Positions 36,301 to 44,670 are shown, counted from the stretch's first letter. The stretch: 64,000 bases of DNA from Tunturibacter gelidoferens (GCF_040358255.1 NZ_CP132938.1:5270001-5334000); one strand, 5' to 3'. The notes: a model not told the origin generated them from the sequence alone. Translations and numbers: made by a program.

Positions 36301-36482
36301 TCGTCTGTCTCCACATCGCTGAAGCTTATTTCGATTGTATCTATTTGCACCAGAACGATGTCGCGGCAGGATGAGAAAGCCATCCTCAAGCACAGTCCCA
36401 TAACCGAACCGGGGCGATAACACCATGAGGAAACCGGACAGGAAAAAGTAGCAATCGGGTCAACTTCGATTAGATTGGGCAG

Positions 36483-37793
36483 ATGCCACGAACCGCAGGC
36501 GATTTGGATCAGACAAAGCAAGACCGCCGCCTGCTGCTGGTGCTGCTGATCGTCCCTGTACTGGTGTCGCTGGCCGCAGTGTGGACCCTCGATCAGGCGA
36601 GGGCAGGCAGGTCGCTCTTTTCCCTCACCAATCTGGTGGGACCAACTACGCGCAGCCTGCTCAACGGCGGTGGTATTACGGTCTGCACCGAGGAGATGGG
36701 GACTCGCGGCAATCCCATCTGCTTCCATGCAGCGCGCATGCCGGCCACCGCGATCACGGTCGCCTCGGGCATTCGGCTCTTTGGCGACCGCTACGTTCCC
36801 GTCGCCTGTTTCAAAACGATCCTCCTGTTGTTGCCGGTCGAGTTCACCTTATATCTAGCATGGTGCTGCCTGCCGCGGCCGTTCGGTCGCAGGCTGATGG
36901 TAATCCTTCTACTTCTTATTCCGTTCTTCATTCCGGCGTTTCTGGCCGATGTGACCAATCTGCAGGTAGACGAAGGGTTCTCCTACAGTTTTCTGGCGAT
37001 GGCCGCGGCGATGCTGTTCCTCGACTGGCCTGGTCTGCGCGGCGTTCGAGGAGCCGTGCTGTTCGCAGCAGCGCTCGATGGACTTTACCTCTCGAAGAGC
37101 GGGATGCTGGCGGCCGTGTTGGTGCTGCTGGTGGGTTTCCTGGCTTTGGAGCGTCAAACCAAGCTGCGATGGCTCGCCGTGCTACTGGTTGCGGCAGCGC
37201 CTTTGGGGTGGGCGCTCCATCAGCACCATGCGAGCGGACGATTCAGTATAGGAACCAGCTTCGACGGGATCAATCTGCACAAAGGCAACAATGCCGGCTT
37301 TCTTCAAAACTACCCACCCACGCACGGCGACTCCCTCGACTGGTACGACTTCGAGTTGAATCGCGGAATGAGCTTCCCTGACGAGTGGAGCTTCAACGAC
37401 TATCACCTGCGGGCGGCGCGCCAGTATCTGCTAACTCATCCTCGAGAGACGCTGTCAGGAGATCGGCGCAAGCTGAGGATCCTCTTCTTCTCGGTCGAGA
37501 AGTACGGCTCAACCGCAATCTTTGGCGCCCGGCAACTGATCGAAATCGCCGGGATGCTGCTCTTCCGGCTGATGTTCTGGATCGCGACTGTCAGCGCAAT
37601 CGTTCTGCTGCTCCGGCATCGCTTCGAAGACGATCGCTCGTTGCGCGTGGCCGCCGCTACATTTCTGGCCCTGGTCGCAGCCTCCACGCTGCCCTACCTC
37701 GCGGGCTTCGCCTACACCCGGCACGTCAGCATTCTCATCTATCCCTCGGCGCTCTTCTGCTGTCGGCTGCTGTGTGAACCAGAACGGGACTAA
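36483..37793 (+). CDS. Polytopic membrane protein, possibly GT-C glycosyltransferase-like
   Basis: 436 residues with about ten hydrophobic segments. The sequence has a short lumenal segment after the first helix, an aromatic-rich loop (GFLQNYPPTHGDSLDWYDFE), and a late loop with THPRETLSGDRRKL. This layout is seen in dolichyl-phosphate-mannose-type GT-C proteins, but the acidic motif expected in the first loop is not clear, so the assignment stays tentative. It stands alone between ald (divergent) and mreB (same strand, about 100 bp downstream). Confidence 0.6.
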   Translation: MPRTAGDLDQTKQDRRLLLVLLIVPVLVSLAAVWTLDQARAGRSLFSLTNLVGPTTRSLLNGGGITVCTEEMGTRGNPICFHAARMPATAITVASGIRLFGDRYVPVACFKTILLLLPVEFTLYLAWCCLPRPFGRRLMVILLLLIPFFIPAFLADVTNLQVDEGFSYSFLAMAAAMLFLDWPGLRGVRGAVLFAAALDGLYLSKSGMLAAVLVLLVGFLALERQTKLRWLAVLLVAAAPLGWALHQHHASGRFSIGTSFDGINLHKGNNAGFLQNYPPTHGDSLDWYDFELNRGMSFPDEWSFNDYHLRAARQYLLTHPRETLSGDRRKLRILFFSVEKYGSTAIFGARQLIEIAGMLLFRLMFWIATVSAIVLLLRHRFEDDRSLRVAAATFLALVAASTLPYLAGFAYTRHVSILIYPSALFCCRLLCEPERD

Positions 37794-37895
37794 CACAGAA
37801 GAGGCATGCTTACTGGTTAGGTTAGGTGCTGAAATACAGCTTGCTAAAGGAATACACTAGTGTGAGTCTCTTTTTAGGATCGATCGCAAACACCT

Positions 37896-38960
37896 ATGTC
37901 TTCGAATAGTTTTCAGATGCGTTACTCCCGCATTCACAATATGCGGTCTCTTTTCAGCCTCTTCTCCAGCGACCTTGCTATCGACCTCGGCACGGCGAAC
38001 ACGCTCGTCTTCGCTCACGGCAAAGGCATCATCGTCAACGAGCCCTCCATCATCGCGGTGAACAAGATCACCAACGAGGTTGAGGCCGTCGGCAAAGAGG
38101 CCAAAGAGATGCTCGGCCGCACGCCGGGAAATATCGTCGCCATCAAGCCGATGAAAGACGGCGTCATCGCCGACTTCCGCCACACCGAAAAGATGCTGAA
38201 CTACTTCATCCAGAAGGCGCACAACCGGAAGATGATGGTTCACCCGCGTATCGTGATCGGCGTCCCCTCCGAGATCACTCAGGTAGAAAAACGAGCTGTC
38301 ATGGACTCGGCCTATCGCGCCAAAGCCTCCGAAGTCCACCTGGTCGAACAGGCCATGGTCGCCGCGATTGGCGCGGGTTTGCCCATCACCGAGCCGGGCG
38401 GCAACATGGTCGTCGACATCGGCGGCGGTACCACCGACATCGCAGTCATCTCGCTCGCAGGCATCGTCTACTCGCGCTCCGTGCGCATGGCCGGCAACCA
38501 GATGGACGAGGCCGTGATGACCTACCTCAAGCGGAAGTACAACCTGCTCATCGGCGAGCGCACCGCGGAGCAGATCAAGATCTCCCTCGGCTCGGCCTAC
38601 CCGCTCGACAAACCCATCTCGATGGAGGTCAAGGGCCGCAACCTCATCGAGGGTGTGCCGAAGACCATCACCATCGAAGACTCCGAGATCCGCGAAGCCC
38701 TCAGCGAGTGCATCGCAACCATCATTAACGCCATCCGCGTAGCCCTCGAGCGAACCCCGCCCGAACTCTCCGCCGATATCTCCGACCGCGGCATCGTACT
38801 CACCGGCGGCGGCGCCCTCATCAAGAACCTCGACAAGCGCATCCGCGAGGAGACAGGGCTTCCCGTCTCGATCGCCGACGACCCCCTGGCATCTGTCGTG
38901 CTCGGAACAGGAAAGATGCTCTCCGACTTCAAACTGCTCCGAAAGATCTCAATCGACTAA
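37896..38960 (+). CDS. mreB: Rod-shape actin homologue MreB
   Basis: 354 residues. The actin-fold nucleotide motifs are intact: DLAIDLGTANTLVFAHGKGI, GNMVVDIGGGTTDIAVISLA and GIVLTGGGALIKNLD. Three in-frame ATG codons (37896, 37917, 37941) lie close together; the last gives MRSLFSLFSSDLAIDLG, which best fits homologues, so the true start may be up to 15 residues inward. MreB filaments direct elongation-phase wall synthesis. The gene normally sits directly upstream of mreC; here it is about 10 kb away and on the other strand. A hairpin follows the stop codon. Confidence 0.96.
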   Translation: MSSNSFQMRYSRIHNMRSLFSLFSSDLAIDLGTANTLVFAHGKGIIVNEPSIIAVNKITNEVEAVGKEAKEMLGRTPGNIVAIKPMKDGVIADFRHTEKMLNYFIQKAHNRKMMVHPRIVIGVPSEITQVEKRAVMDSAYRAKASEVHLVEQAMVAAIGAGLPITEPGGNMVVDIGGGTTDIAVISLAGIVYSRSVRMAGNQMDEAVMTYLKRKYNLLIGERTAEQIKISLGSAYPLDKPISMEVKGRNLIEGVPKTITIEDSEIREALSECIATIINAIRVALERTPPELSADISDRGIVLTGGGALIKNLDKRIREETGLPVSIADDPLASVVLGTGKMLSDFKLLRKISID

Positions 38961-38998
38961 ACAAGACACTGATGCGATGGTTCCACTCTGGTTACAGG

Positions 38999-39027
38999 GA
39001 AGGTCTCGGACTCAATCCGGGACCTTT
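38999..39027 (+). terminator. Probable terminator after mreB
   Basis: AAGGTC and GACCTT, extended by CGGA/TCCG with one mismatch, form a hairpin with a short loop about 40 bp past the mreB stop, followed by TTTCTGTTGT. The stem is good and the T tract imperfect. Confidence 0.6.
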
Positions 39028-39042
39028 CTGTTGTAGAAGCTG

Positions 39043-39219
39043 TCCTGCCGGACGGGCCTCCTGCGCGGAGCGCGGGCGTTCGCACGCCTTTTTAGAGCTT
39101 CGCGTGGTCCTCCCGTTGGTCGGAATCAATCTTCCCTCGCGACCAACGGGAGCGCCAACCGAAGGGGTATACAAGTCACGAAGTGACCGCCCCACGCGTA
39201 GTGGGCCCGTCCGGCAGGA
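39043..39219. repeat. Palindromic repeat family 1, full copy A
   Basis: The element is bounded by perfect 16-bp terminal inverted repeats, TCCTGCCGGACGGGCC (39043-39058) and its complement (39204-39219). A second inverted pair lies at the centre (CTCCCGTTGGTCG at 39110-39122 with 39140-39152), and the right arm carries GTCACGAAGTGACCGCC. The whole could fold into one long hairpin. No coding frame is inside. It sits between the convergent mreB and corC genes. Confidence 0.85.
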
Positions 39220-39224
39220 GAGCC

Positions 39225-39395
39225 AAAATAAAGTTGAAAAACGTGGCGTGTTTTTAGCCCCTCGAAATATGGCTGCTAAAACACCATCCCAGCCACACAA
39301 ATCACCACACTCACACCATCAAAACACCACGTCAAAACAGGCTGTTTTCGCAAAATACCCTTATTTTTCGCATATTCCACCACCCCAGAAAAAAT
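39225..39395. repeat. Intergenic repeat family 2, copy 2
   Basis: Directly right of the palindromic element, this block shares ordered words with 14317-14475 (AAAATAAA, AAAACGTGGCG, AAAACACCA, CAGCCAC, TCACCACA, GCAAAATACCC). A hairpin is visible inside: GTGTTTTTAGC pairs with GCTAAAACAC. The remaining bases up to 39419 hold no other feature. Confidence 0.5.
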
Positions 39396-39419
39396 ATCCT
39401 AAACCGAATCCAAATCCCA

Positions 39420-40874
39420 CTAGGAGAGGTCAGGAGGATTCGTAAGACTGACACGAATCCGGTCGATGCGGCGGTCCGTGCTCGCAAGCACCTCCAGCCG
39501 AAGCCCATCCTCTTCCACCACCTCGCCCGGCAGCGGAATATGCCCCGCAATCTCCGACACCAGCCCCCCAAGTGTCGTAGATTCATAGTGTTCCGGAAGC
39601 CGTAGAGCCGTAGGATCGTCCCGCGTATCGCGCAGATCCTTCAACTCCTCCGCCTCTTCCCTCTCGCCCCCATCCTGCTCCATCCGTTCTTCCTCCGCAT
39701 CATGCGGCTCTCCATCCTCAGCGGGCCGCGTAGCGCGATGATTCGGCTCAAACTGATCTGCAAAAAGATCGCGCAAACGCGAAAGCTCAAACGAACCAGA
39801 GACAACGTAGGCGCCGTTGATTTCGCGGATGGGTTCGTCGTCTGCTTCGGGTTCGTCGTGCTCGTCGGCGATGTTGCCTACGATCGCTTCAAGCAAATCC
39901 TCAATGGTGACAAGACCCGCCACGCTGCCGTACTCGTCGATGACGATGCGCATGTGCTGCTTTTCGCGCTGCATCTCGCGGAGCAACTCAGCCACTTTCT
40001 TGGTCTCGGGAACAAAGGCGGCCGGGCGTTGAATCTGGGCCACAGTGCGGGTGTTGGCCTCGGTGTCAAGGACCTTGAGGAGATCGTGGGCGAAGCCAAT
40101 GCCGGTGACGTGATCAAGCGAACCGTTGTAGACGGGCACGCGCGAAAAGGCATGTTCGTTGATAGTTGCGGTGAACTCCTGCAGGGTAAGAGTGCCGGGA
40201 ACGGAGAAGATCTCAGGGCGTGGGGTCATGACCTCGAGGACGATTTTGTCGCCGAACTCCACGGCAGAGCGGACGAGTTCGCGGTCTGATTCTTCGAGGA
40301 TCCCCTCTTCTTCGCCGGCTTCGAGCAGAGCGTCCATGGCTTCGGAGGGATGGTCCTCTTCGGTGGTGTCTTCGGGTTCGGCGAGGGCGGCAATGGAGAG
40401 GAGGAGGCCGAGGAGGAGAGTGACGGGAAGGATGAGGTAGAAGAGGGTCTGAAGAAGCGGCGTGATGCGCGCGATCCAGAGGCCGCGGGTGCGGGAGAAG
40501 AGGAGCTGGGGGAGGAGGCGGTCGAAGATGAGGATCAGGAGAATGAGTTCGAAGACGGCACGGAGAACTTCGCTGAGGCTTGGGGTACGCGCGAGGGTCG
40601 GGACCAGAGTGGTGTGGGTGTAGAGGCGTAGGCCAGAAAGCAAGGCCAAAGCTGCCAGGGAGAGTTGGCGAAGGACTGAGGCCGAGAGGGCGATGGACTC
40701 GCGCCCGAGGCGGAGACGGGGTTCGACGACTCGCTCCCAGGAGTCGATATTGTCCTGATACTCGCGAGCGAGGAACTTGCCCATCTCGGAGTAGATGCGG
40801 TCAACGTAGGCAGCCAACGCAAGGATAGCGAGGAGGAGAATGAGGGCGAGGGTATAGGCGTAGCCGGGAGTCAC
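39420..40874 (-). CDS. CorC/HlyC-type CBS-domain membrane protein
   Basis: 484 residues. Three or four N-terminal helices (a reduced DUF21 region) are followed by the linker LVRSAVEFGDKIVLEVMTPR, two CBS motifs (TATINEHAFSRVPVYNGSLD and MRIVIDEYGSVAGLVTIEDL) and the C-terminal transporter-associated domain (GAYVVSGSFELSRL). That last domain is interrupted by about 50 acidic residues (EERMEQDGGEREEAEELKDL) before resuming at TTLGGLVSEIAGHIP. The family is linked to magnesium or cobalt export, or to membrane-envelope maintenance. Its start overlaps the ybeY stop by four bases, so they are coupled. Confidence 0.88.
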   Translation of the reverse strand: MTPGYAYTLALILLLAILALAAYVDRIYSEMGKFLAREYQDNIDSWERVVEPRLRLGRESIALSASVLRQLSLAALALLSGLRLYTHTTLVPTLARTPSLSEVLRAVFELILLILIFDRLLPQLLFSRTRGLWIARITPLLQTLFYLILPVTLLLGLLLSIAALAEPEDTTEEDHPSEAMDALLEAGEEEGILEESDRELVRSAVEFGDKIVLEVMTPRPEIFSVPGTLTLQEFTATINEHAFSRVPVYNGSLDHVTGIGFAHDLLKVLDTEANTRTVAQIQRPAAFVPETKKVAELLREMQREKQHMRIVIDEYGSVAGLVTIEDLLEAIVGNIADEHDEPEADDEPIREINGAYVVSGSFELSRLRDLFADQFEPNHRATRPAEDGEPHDAEEERMEQDGGEREEAEELKDLRDTRDDPTALRLPEHYESTTLGGLVSEIAGHIPLPGEVVEEDGLRLEVLASTDRRIDRIRVSLTNPPDLS

Positions 40875-41533
40875 TTTGCGCCTCGCTTAGGTTTGATCTT
40901 TGCGCTTTTGAGTTCTTTGGTGCTTCCCGCGGAATGCGGGGGGCTCTCCACTGCTGCGGCATAGAGCGCCGCCTTGGGTCGAGATGACGATTTTTTCGTG
41001 AGGGTTGAAGATTTTTTTGTTGATCGGACGGACGGGGTTTTTAAACGCGACGCGCTCTTTTTGGTTGCGGGTGGCAGTAATTTTCGCGGGTGCGCGGTAG
41101 TTCGCGCGATGAGAGTGTTGGAGAGTTTAAGTTTGCTGCGGAGAGTGGTTTCGCGGGCTGCCATCTCTCCGTCGTCGGTTTCGTGGTCGAGACCTGAGAG
41201 ATGGAGGAGACCGTGTAAGAGAAGGATCTGTACTTCGTCGCGCAGGGAGTGGCCGTAGATGGCGGCCTGACGGGCTGCGATTTCGAGGGATATCGCGAGG
41301 TCTCCGGCGTGGGTGTCGGAGATTTCTGCAGGGGCGGGAAAGCTGAGTACGTCGGTGGGCTTGTTTTTGCCCCGGAAGGATCTGTTGAGGCGGCGAAGGG
41401 TGAGGTCGTCCGCGAGCAGGACCTCGACCTGACCGGTAACGCCGACGGCGAGGCGGGCACGGTTGAGAAAGCTCGTCAGGCCGGGGCGTGAGAGGTTTTC
41501 TTTGATGCTAGAGGGTAATTCGATGGTGATCAT
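40871..41533 (-). CDS. ybeY: Endoribonuclease YbeY with basic C-terminal extension
   Basis: 220 residues; YbeY is normally about 150. The zinc site is complete: HGLLHLSGLDH (107-117) and the conserved methionine in DDGEM. NKPTDVLSFPAP is the second family signature. Residues from about 145 to the end are a Lys/Ser/Pro-rich tail (KKSASRLKTPSVRSTKK) that may bind RNA or ribosomes. YbeY matures the 3' end of 16S rRNA. The start overlaps the stop of the upstream glucanase gene by four bases and its own stop overlaps the corC-like gene. Confidence 0.93.
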   Translation of the reverse strand: MITIELPSSIKENLSRPGLTSFLNRARLAVGVTGQVEVLLADDLTLRRLNRSFRGKNKPTDVLSFPAPAEISDTHAGDLAISLEIAARQAAIYGHSLRDEVQILLLHGLLHLSGLDHETDDGEMAARETTLRSKLKLSNTLIARTTAHPRKLLPPATKKSASRLKTPSVRSTKKSSTLTKKSSSRPKAALYAAAVESPPHSAGSTKELKSAKIKPKRGAK

Positions 41534-42471
41534 TGAAGAGACTTCGGAGTGGACGCTGCGATGGGTGTTTGGCTGGGTTGCGTCTGATTTGGTTTATAGA
41601 CGCGAACGTAGTCGATGACCATCTGCTGGGGGAAGGTGGTGGTGTGGTCGGGATTGCCGGGCCAGTCGCCGCCGGTGGCCAGATTCAAGATGATGAAGAA
41701 AGGATGATCAAAGACCCAATGGGTGCCGGGCGGCAGGTCGGCGGGAGTGCGGTGGGTGATGAGGTGATCGTCGACAAAGAATTTTATGTCGTTCGGAGTC
41801 CACTCAACGGAGTAGAGATGAAAGGCAGTGTTGACGGCCTCGCCTGCCGGGAGGGTGAACTTTGCGGTGATGGGATGCGCGCCGCTGTATCCGGGGCCAT
41901 GGAGGGTGCTGTGGACTTCGGTGGGGTTGCCGATGTTCTCCATGATGTCGATCTCGCCGGATTTGGGCCAGGGGTCGGAGTCGATGTTGCTGCCAAGGAG
42001 CCAGAAGGCGGGCCAGATGCCTTTGCCGGTGGGAAGCTTCGTGCGGGCTTCGAAGCGTCCGTAGGGCTGGGAGAAGAGACCCTTGGTGAGGATGCGGGCG
42101 GAGGTGTAAGGCTGGGTAATGCCGTCGGGACCGGTGTGGGTTTCCTTGAGGGCGGTGATGATGAGGTGGCCGTCCTGCAGGTGGGCGTTGACGGGACGGT
42201 TGGTGTAGGACTCTAGCTCGTGGTTGCCGTAGCCGCTGCCGCCGATGTCGAATTTCCATTTGGCGGGATCGGGGGAGGAGCCGCTTGGGCCGTTGAACTC
42301 GTCGCTCCAAGTGAGGATCCAGTCCGATGGGTTTGGAGCTTCGGCTCTGAGAACGGTCGAGAGTCCAGCTGTGAGAGAGAGCGCGAGGCAGGCGCGTGAG
42401 AGTGTGCGCAAGTAGCCGAGGCGGCGGAGCGCGGGGATGGAGCGAGTACTTGGAGGTTCGGTGGTGGTCAT
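41530..42471 (-). CDS. Secreted GH16 beta-glucanase
   Basis: 313 residues from ATG 42471; an alternative GTG at 42501 falls inside a hairpin and is less likely. A signal sequence (about residues 16-42, ending LRAEA) precedes a complete GH16 jelly roll: WSDEFNGPSG at the start, the catalytic EIDIMENIG (ExDxxE) and HLYSVEWTPNDIKFFVDDH, then ILNLATGGDWPG. GH16 enzymes cut beta-1,3 or mixed-linkage glucans such as laminarin or lichenan. It overlaps ybeY by four bases, an unusual pairing of a secreted hydrolase with an rRNA-processing gene. Confidence 0.9.
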   Translation of the reverse strand: MTTTEPPSTRSIPALRRLGYLRTLSRACLALSLTAGLSTVLRAEAPNPSDWILTWSDEFNGPSGSSPDPAKWKFDIGGSGYGNHELESYTNRPVNAHLQDGHLIITALKETHTGPDGITQPYTSARILTKGLFSQPYGRFEARTKLPTGKGIWPAFWLLGSNIDSDPWPKSGEIDIMENIGNPTEVHSTLHGPGYSGAHPITAKFTLPAGEAVNTAFHLYSVEWTPNDIKFFVDDHLITHRTPADLPPGTHWVFDHPFFIILNLATGGDWPGNPDHTTTFPQQMVIDYVRVYKPNQTQPSQTPIAASTPKSLQ

Positions 42472-42499
42472 CGCTTGGAAGCAGGTGGTGCCAAATGTC

Positions 42500-42526
42500 A
42501 CAGGGGGCTCGATTGCGCCCCCTGTC
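42500..42526 (-). terminator. Hairpin between phoH and the glucanase gene
   Basis: ACAGGGGGC and GCCCCCTGT form a perfect 9-bp stem with an eight-base loop, 25 bp past the phoH stop. No T tract follows on the minus strand; it may attenuate rather than stop transcription into the glucanase-ybeY-corC run. Confidence 0.5.
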
Positions 42527-42551
42527 CTTGATTATCGCAGATTGGTTGAGT

Positions 42552-43589
42552 TCATTGAGGTTTTGGTATGGGTTTGGCGGCCTGGATGACGTTCGGATCG
42601 GGCAGGGCGGTTTCGCCGATGGGGAGCGGAAGCTGCTGCTGGGCCTTTCCGTAGCTGTCGTAGGCTCGCACGATGCGTTGGACGAGCTGGTGGCGGACGA
42701 CGTCGACGTCTTCGAAGTGGCAGAAGCGAATGCCTTCGACGCCGTCGAGCACGTGGAGGGCTTCGAGGAGGCCGGACTTCTTTGGGTTGGGCAGGTCGGT
42801 CTGGGTGAGGTCGCCGGTGATGACGGCCTTGGAGTTGTTGCCGAGGCGGGTGACGAACATCTTCATCTGTTCCATGGTCGTGTTCTGGGCTTCGTCCATG
42901 ATGATGAAGGCGTCGGAGAGGGTGCGGCCACGCATGAATGCGAGAGGGGCTACCTCAATGACGTTGGATTCGAGGAGCTTATCGACCTTCACGGGGTCGA
43001 GGAGATCGTAGAGGGCGTCGTAGAGTGGCCGGAGGTAAGGGTCGACTTTTTCCTGGAGGGAGCCGGGGAGGAAGCCGAGGCGTTCGCCAGCTTCGACTGC
43101 GGGACGAACCAGGATGATGCGGCTGACCTTTTTGGCCATGAGCGCCGAGACTGCCATGGCTACGGCGAGGTAGGTTTTTCCGGTGCCGGCGGGGCCGAGG
43201 CCGAAGGTCATGTCGGACTGTTCGATGGCCTCGACGTACTTGCGCTGGTTGGGCGAGCGGGGCTGAACCATGCGTTTGACGCCGGCCGAGCGCTGCTTAC
43301 CTGCGTCGACAAGAGATTTGAGGGTGGTGGTGGAATCGGCGACGACGAGCTTAAGCATTCCGTTGAGTTCGCCGTTGTGGAGGTTAACGCCGGATTTTCG
43401 GAGGGTGTCGAAGTCGGTGAAGACTTGTTCGACGCGAGCAACGTTGGTGGCTTCGCCGGTAACGTGGATAGCGTCGGAGCGGAGATCGATCGTGACGTTG
43501 AGTTTGTCCTCGAGGATGCGGAGGTTTTCGTCGTGGGTCCCGTACAGGGGCTCAATGCCAGGTGTGATTTCCAGGGATTTTTTGATCAA
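42552..43589 (-). CDS. PhoH family ATPase
   Basis: 345 residues. An N-terminal small domain (about 1-115, with an RNA-binding-like NVTIDLRSDAIHVTGEATN) precedes the PhoH ATPase with Walker A GPAGTGKTYLAVAMAV and Walker B region FIIMDEAQNTT; RIILVRPAVEAGERLGFLPG is the family signature. PhoH proteins often act with YbeY in RNA metabolism and their genes are often neighbours. Here ybeY lies two genes downstream with the glucanase gene between them, an unusual interruption. A proline-rich C-terminus (AAKPIPKPQ) ends the protein. Confidence 0.93.
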   Translation of the reverse strand: MIKKSLEITPGIEPLYGTHDENLRILEDKLNVTIDLRSDAIHVTGEATNVARVEQVFTDFDTLRKSGVNLHNGELNGMLKLVVADSTTTLKSLVDAGKQRSAGVKRMVQPRSPNQRKYVEAIEQSDMTFGLGPAGTGKTYLAVAMAVSALMAKKVSRIILVRPAVEAGERLGFLPGSLQEKVDPYLRPLYDALYDLLDPVKVDKLLESNVIEVAPLAFMRGRTLSDAFIIMDEAQNTTMEQMKMFVTRLGNNSKAVITGDLTQTDLPNPKKSGLLEALHVLDGVEGIRFCHFEDVDVVRHQLVQRIVRAYDSYGKAQQQLPLPIGETALPDPNVIQAAKPIPKPQ

Positions 43590-44037
43590 GTAGTGTGCTG
43601 ACCTCCGTCAGGGGGAGCTGGGTTGGGTGCTTGGCCGGTTGACTTGGGAGTTTTTGAGGGGAAGAGCGGACACTGGCTGGTGGCGCATTGGCTGCGCCCT
43701 TTGACTGCGACCGGGATGGCGGAAAGTGCCAATCTAGTGTCGAAGATGGGCAAAGAGTAGAACGTCGGGAAGATGGCGTCAAGGGGCAAATGATGAATAG
43801 ATTTTGGTGCAGAACCGGGATGGGATCGCGGTACGGCATGTTTTCTACGAATTGGATGCTTTTCGGGGCTAATACGCCGTATTTTCGGGTAGAAGATGGG
43901 TTGACCGAAGGCCCAGGTTTCCGTAGACTTAGATATTGCAGGGAGTGCGGCAGACCGTGACTGGATACAGAGTCGGCTGGCCTTGAGCCTGCATCCCATT
44001 TTCCCCTACAAATGTAAGGGTTGAGAGAAGAGAGTTT
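43590..44037. other. Divergent phoH/rpsT intergenic region
   Basis: About 450 bases without a convincing gene. It holds the rpsT promoter at 43901-43929 and presumably the phoH promoter. A minus-strand frame of 229 codons runs across it into rpsT but has no family likeness and conflicts with rpsT, so it was not accepted. Confidence 0.6.
43901..43929 (+). promoter_or_regulatory. Probable sigma-70 promoter of rpsT
   Basis: TTGACC (43901-43906) and TAGACT (43924-43929) are separated by exactly 17 bases. Both elements are close to consensus. The predicted start would give an rpsT leader of about 100 bases, a length over which S20 autoregulation is possible. Confidence 0.65.
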
Positions 44038-44316
44038 ATGGCAAATCATGTTTCGTCTTTGAAGCGCGCACGTCAGACCGTAGCCAAGACTGCGGTGAAC
44101 CGCTCCAACAAAAGCAAGCTGCGCGGAACCCTGCGCCTTCTGCGCGAGTCGATCGCCAAGGGCGACCACGCTGCGGCGACCACCCAGTACCGCGAAACCG
44201 CTTCGATTTTGGACAAGAGCGTTCAGAAGGGCGTTCTGCACAAGAACACGGCGAGCCGCTACAAGAGCCGCTTGAACGCGCGCGTGAAGGCTGTTGCGCC
44301 CAAGAAGGCTGCTTAA
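44038..44316 (+). CDS. rpsT: 30S ribosomal protein S20
   Basis: 92 residues, typical length, very rich in Lys, Arg and Ala. MANHVSSLKRARQTVAKTAV, NRSNKSKLRGTLRLLRESIA and the helical C-terminus HKNTASRYKSRLNARVKAV are characteristic. S20 binds 16S rRNA early in 30S assembly. GAGAGAAGAG precedes the ATG. It is transcribed alone: a promoter lies about 110 bp upstream and a strong terminator 45 bp downstream. Confidence 0.97.
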   Translation: MANHVSSLKRARQTVAKTAVNRSNKSKLRGTLRLLRESIAKGDHAAATTQYRETASILDKSVQKGVLHKNTASRYKSRLNARVKAVAPKKAA

Positions 44317-44359
44317 TTTTCAGTCGTTGATTTGAAGGTTTCGAGCGTAGAGATTTATG

Positions 44360-44398
44360 AAAAAGGCTGGCTTGCGGGAGACCGTAGCCAGCCTTTTT
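44360..44398 (+). terminator. Intrinsic terminator of rpsT
   Basis: AAAAAGGCTGGCT (44360-44372) pairs perfectly with AGCCAGCCTTTTT (44386-44398), giving a 13-bp stem with a T tract, a textbook Rho-independent terminator. Confidence 0.92.
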
Positions 44399-44497
44399 CT
44401 GTTTGTCCCTGTTGTCGGCAGGCGACTCGAACGTCAACCGCAACGACGAAATACAGGGATCTCTCCACTGCGTCACGCGATGAGACCGCGTGACTTC

Positions 44498-44670
44498 GGT
44501 CGAGATGACGATTCGTGGGTGCAGATGATTGGGTGCAGATGATTTAGATGACCGAGAGCGTACAGGGGCGCCTCGTGCATTGGTCGAGATGACGATTCGT
44601 GAGTGCGGATGATTTAGCGGGTGCAGATCGTTTCGTAGTGCCGATTGCTTAGTCGGTGCAGATTGTTTTT
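44498..44670. repeat. Degenerate short repeats after rpsT
   Basis: GGTCGAGATGACGATTCGTG occurs exactly at 44498-44517 and 44582-44601. Each copy is followed by variants of GGTGCAGATGATT(TAG): exact copies at 44518-44530 and 44532-44544, then decayed forms up to about 44668. The gap between rpsT and the next gene (44317-44682) holds nothing else besides the terminator. Confidence 0.6.

Noticed and set aside
39043..39219. Insertion sequence
   Set aside because: Long terminal inverted repeats are present, but the element is under 200 bp and encodes no transposase, so it is a non-autonomous repeat at most.
39000..39900. Replication origin at the shift from C-rich to G-rich plus strand
   Set aside because: No DnaA boxes, dnaA, dnaN or other origin genes are present, and the plus strand is G-rich again at 15-27 kb, so a local inversion explains the shift better.
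43552..44241. Minus-strand frame upstream of phoH, overlapping rpsT
   Set aside because: It conflicts with the unmistakable S20 gene and its promoter, and has no recognisable protein character.
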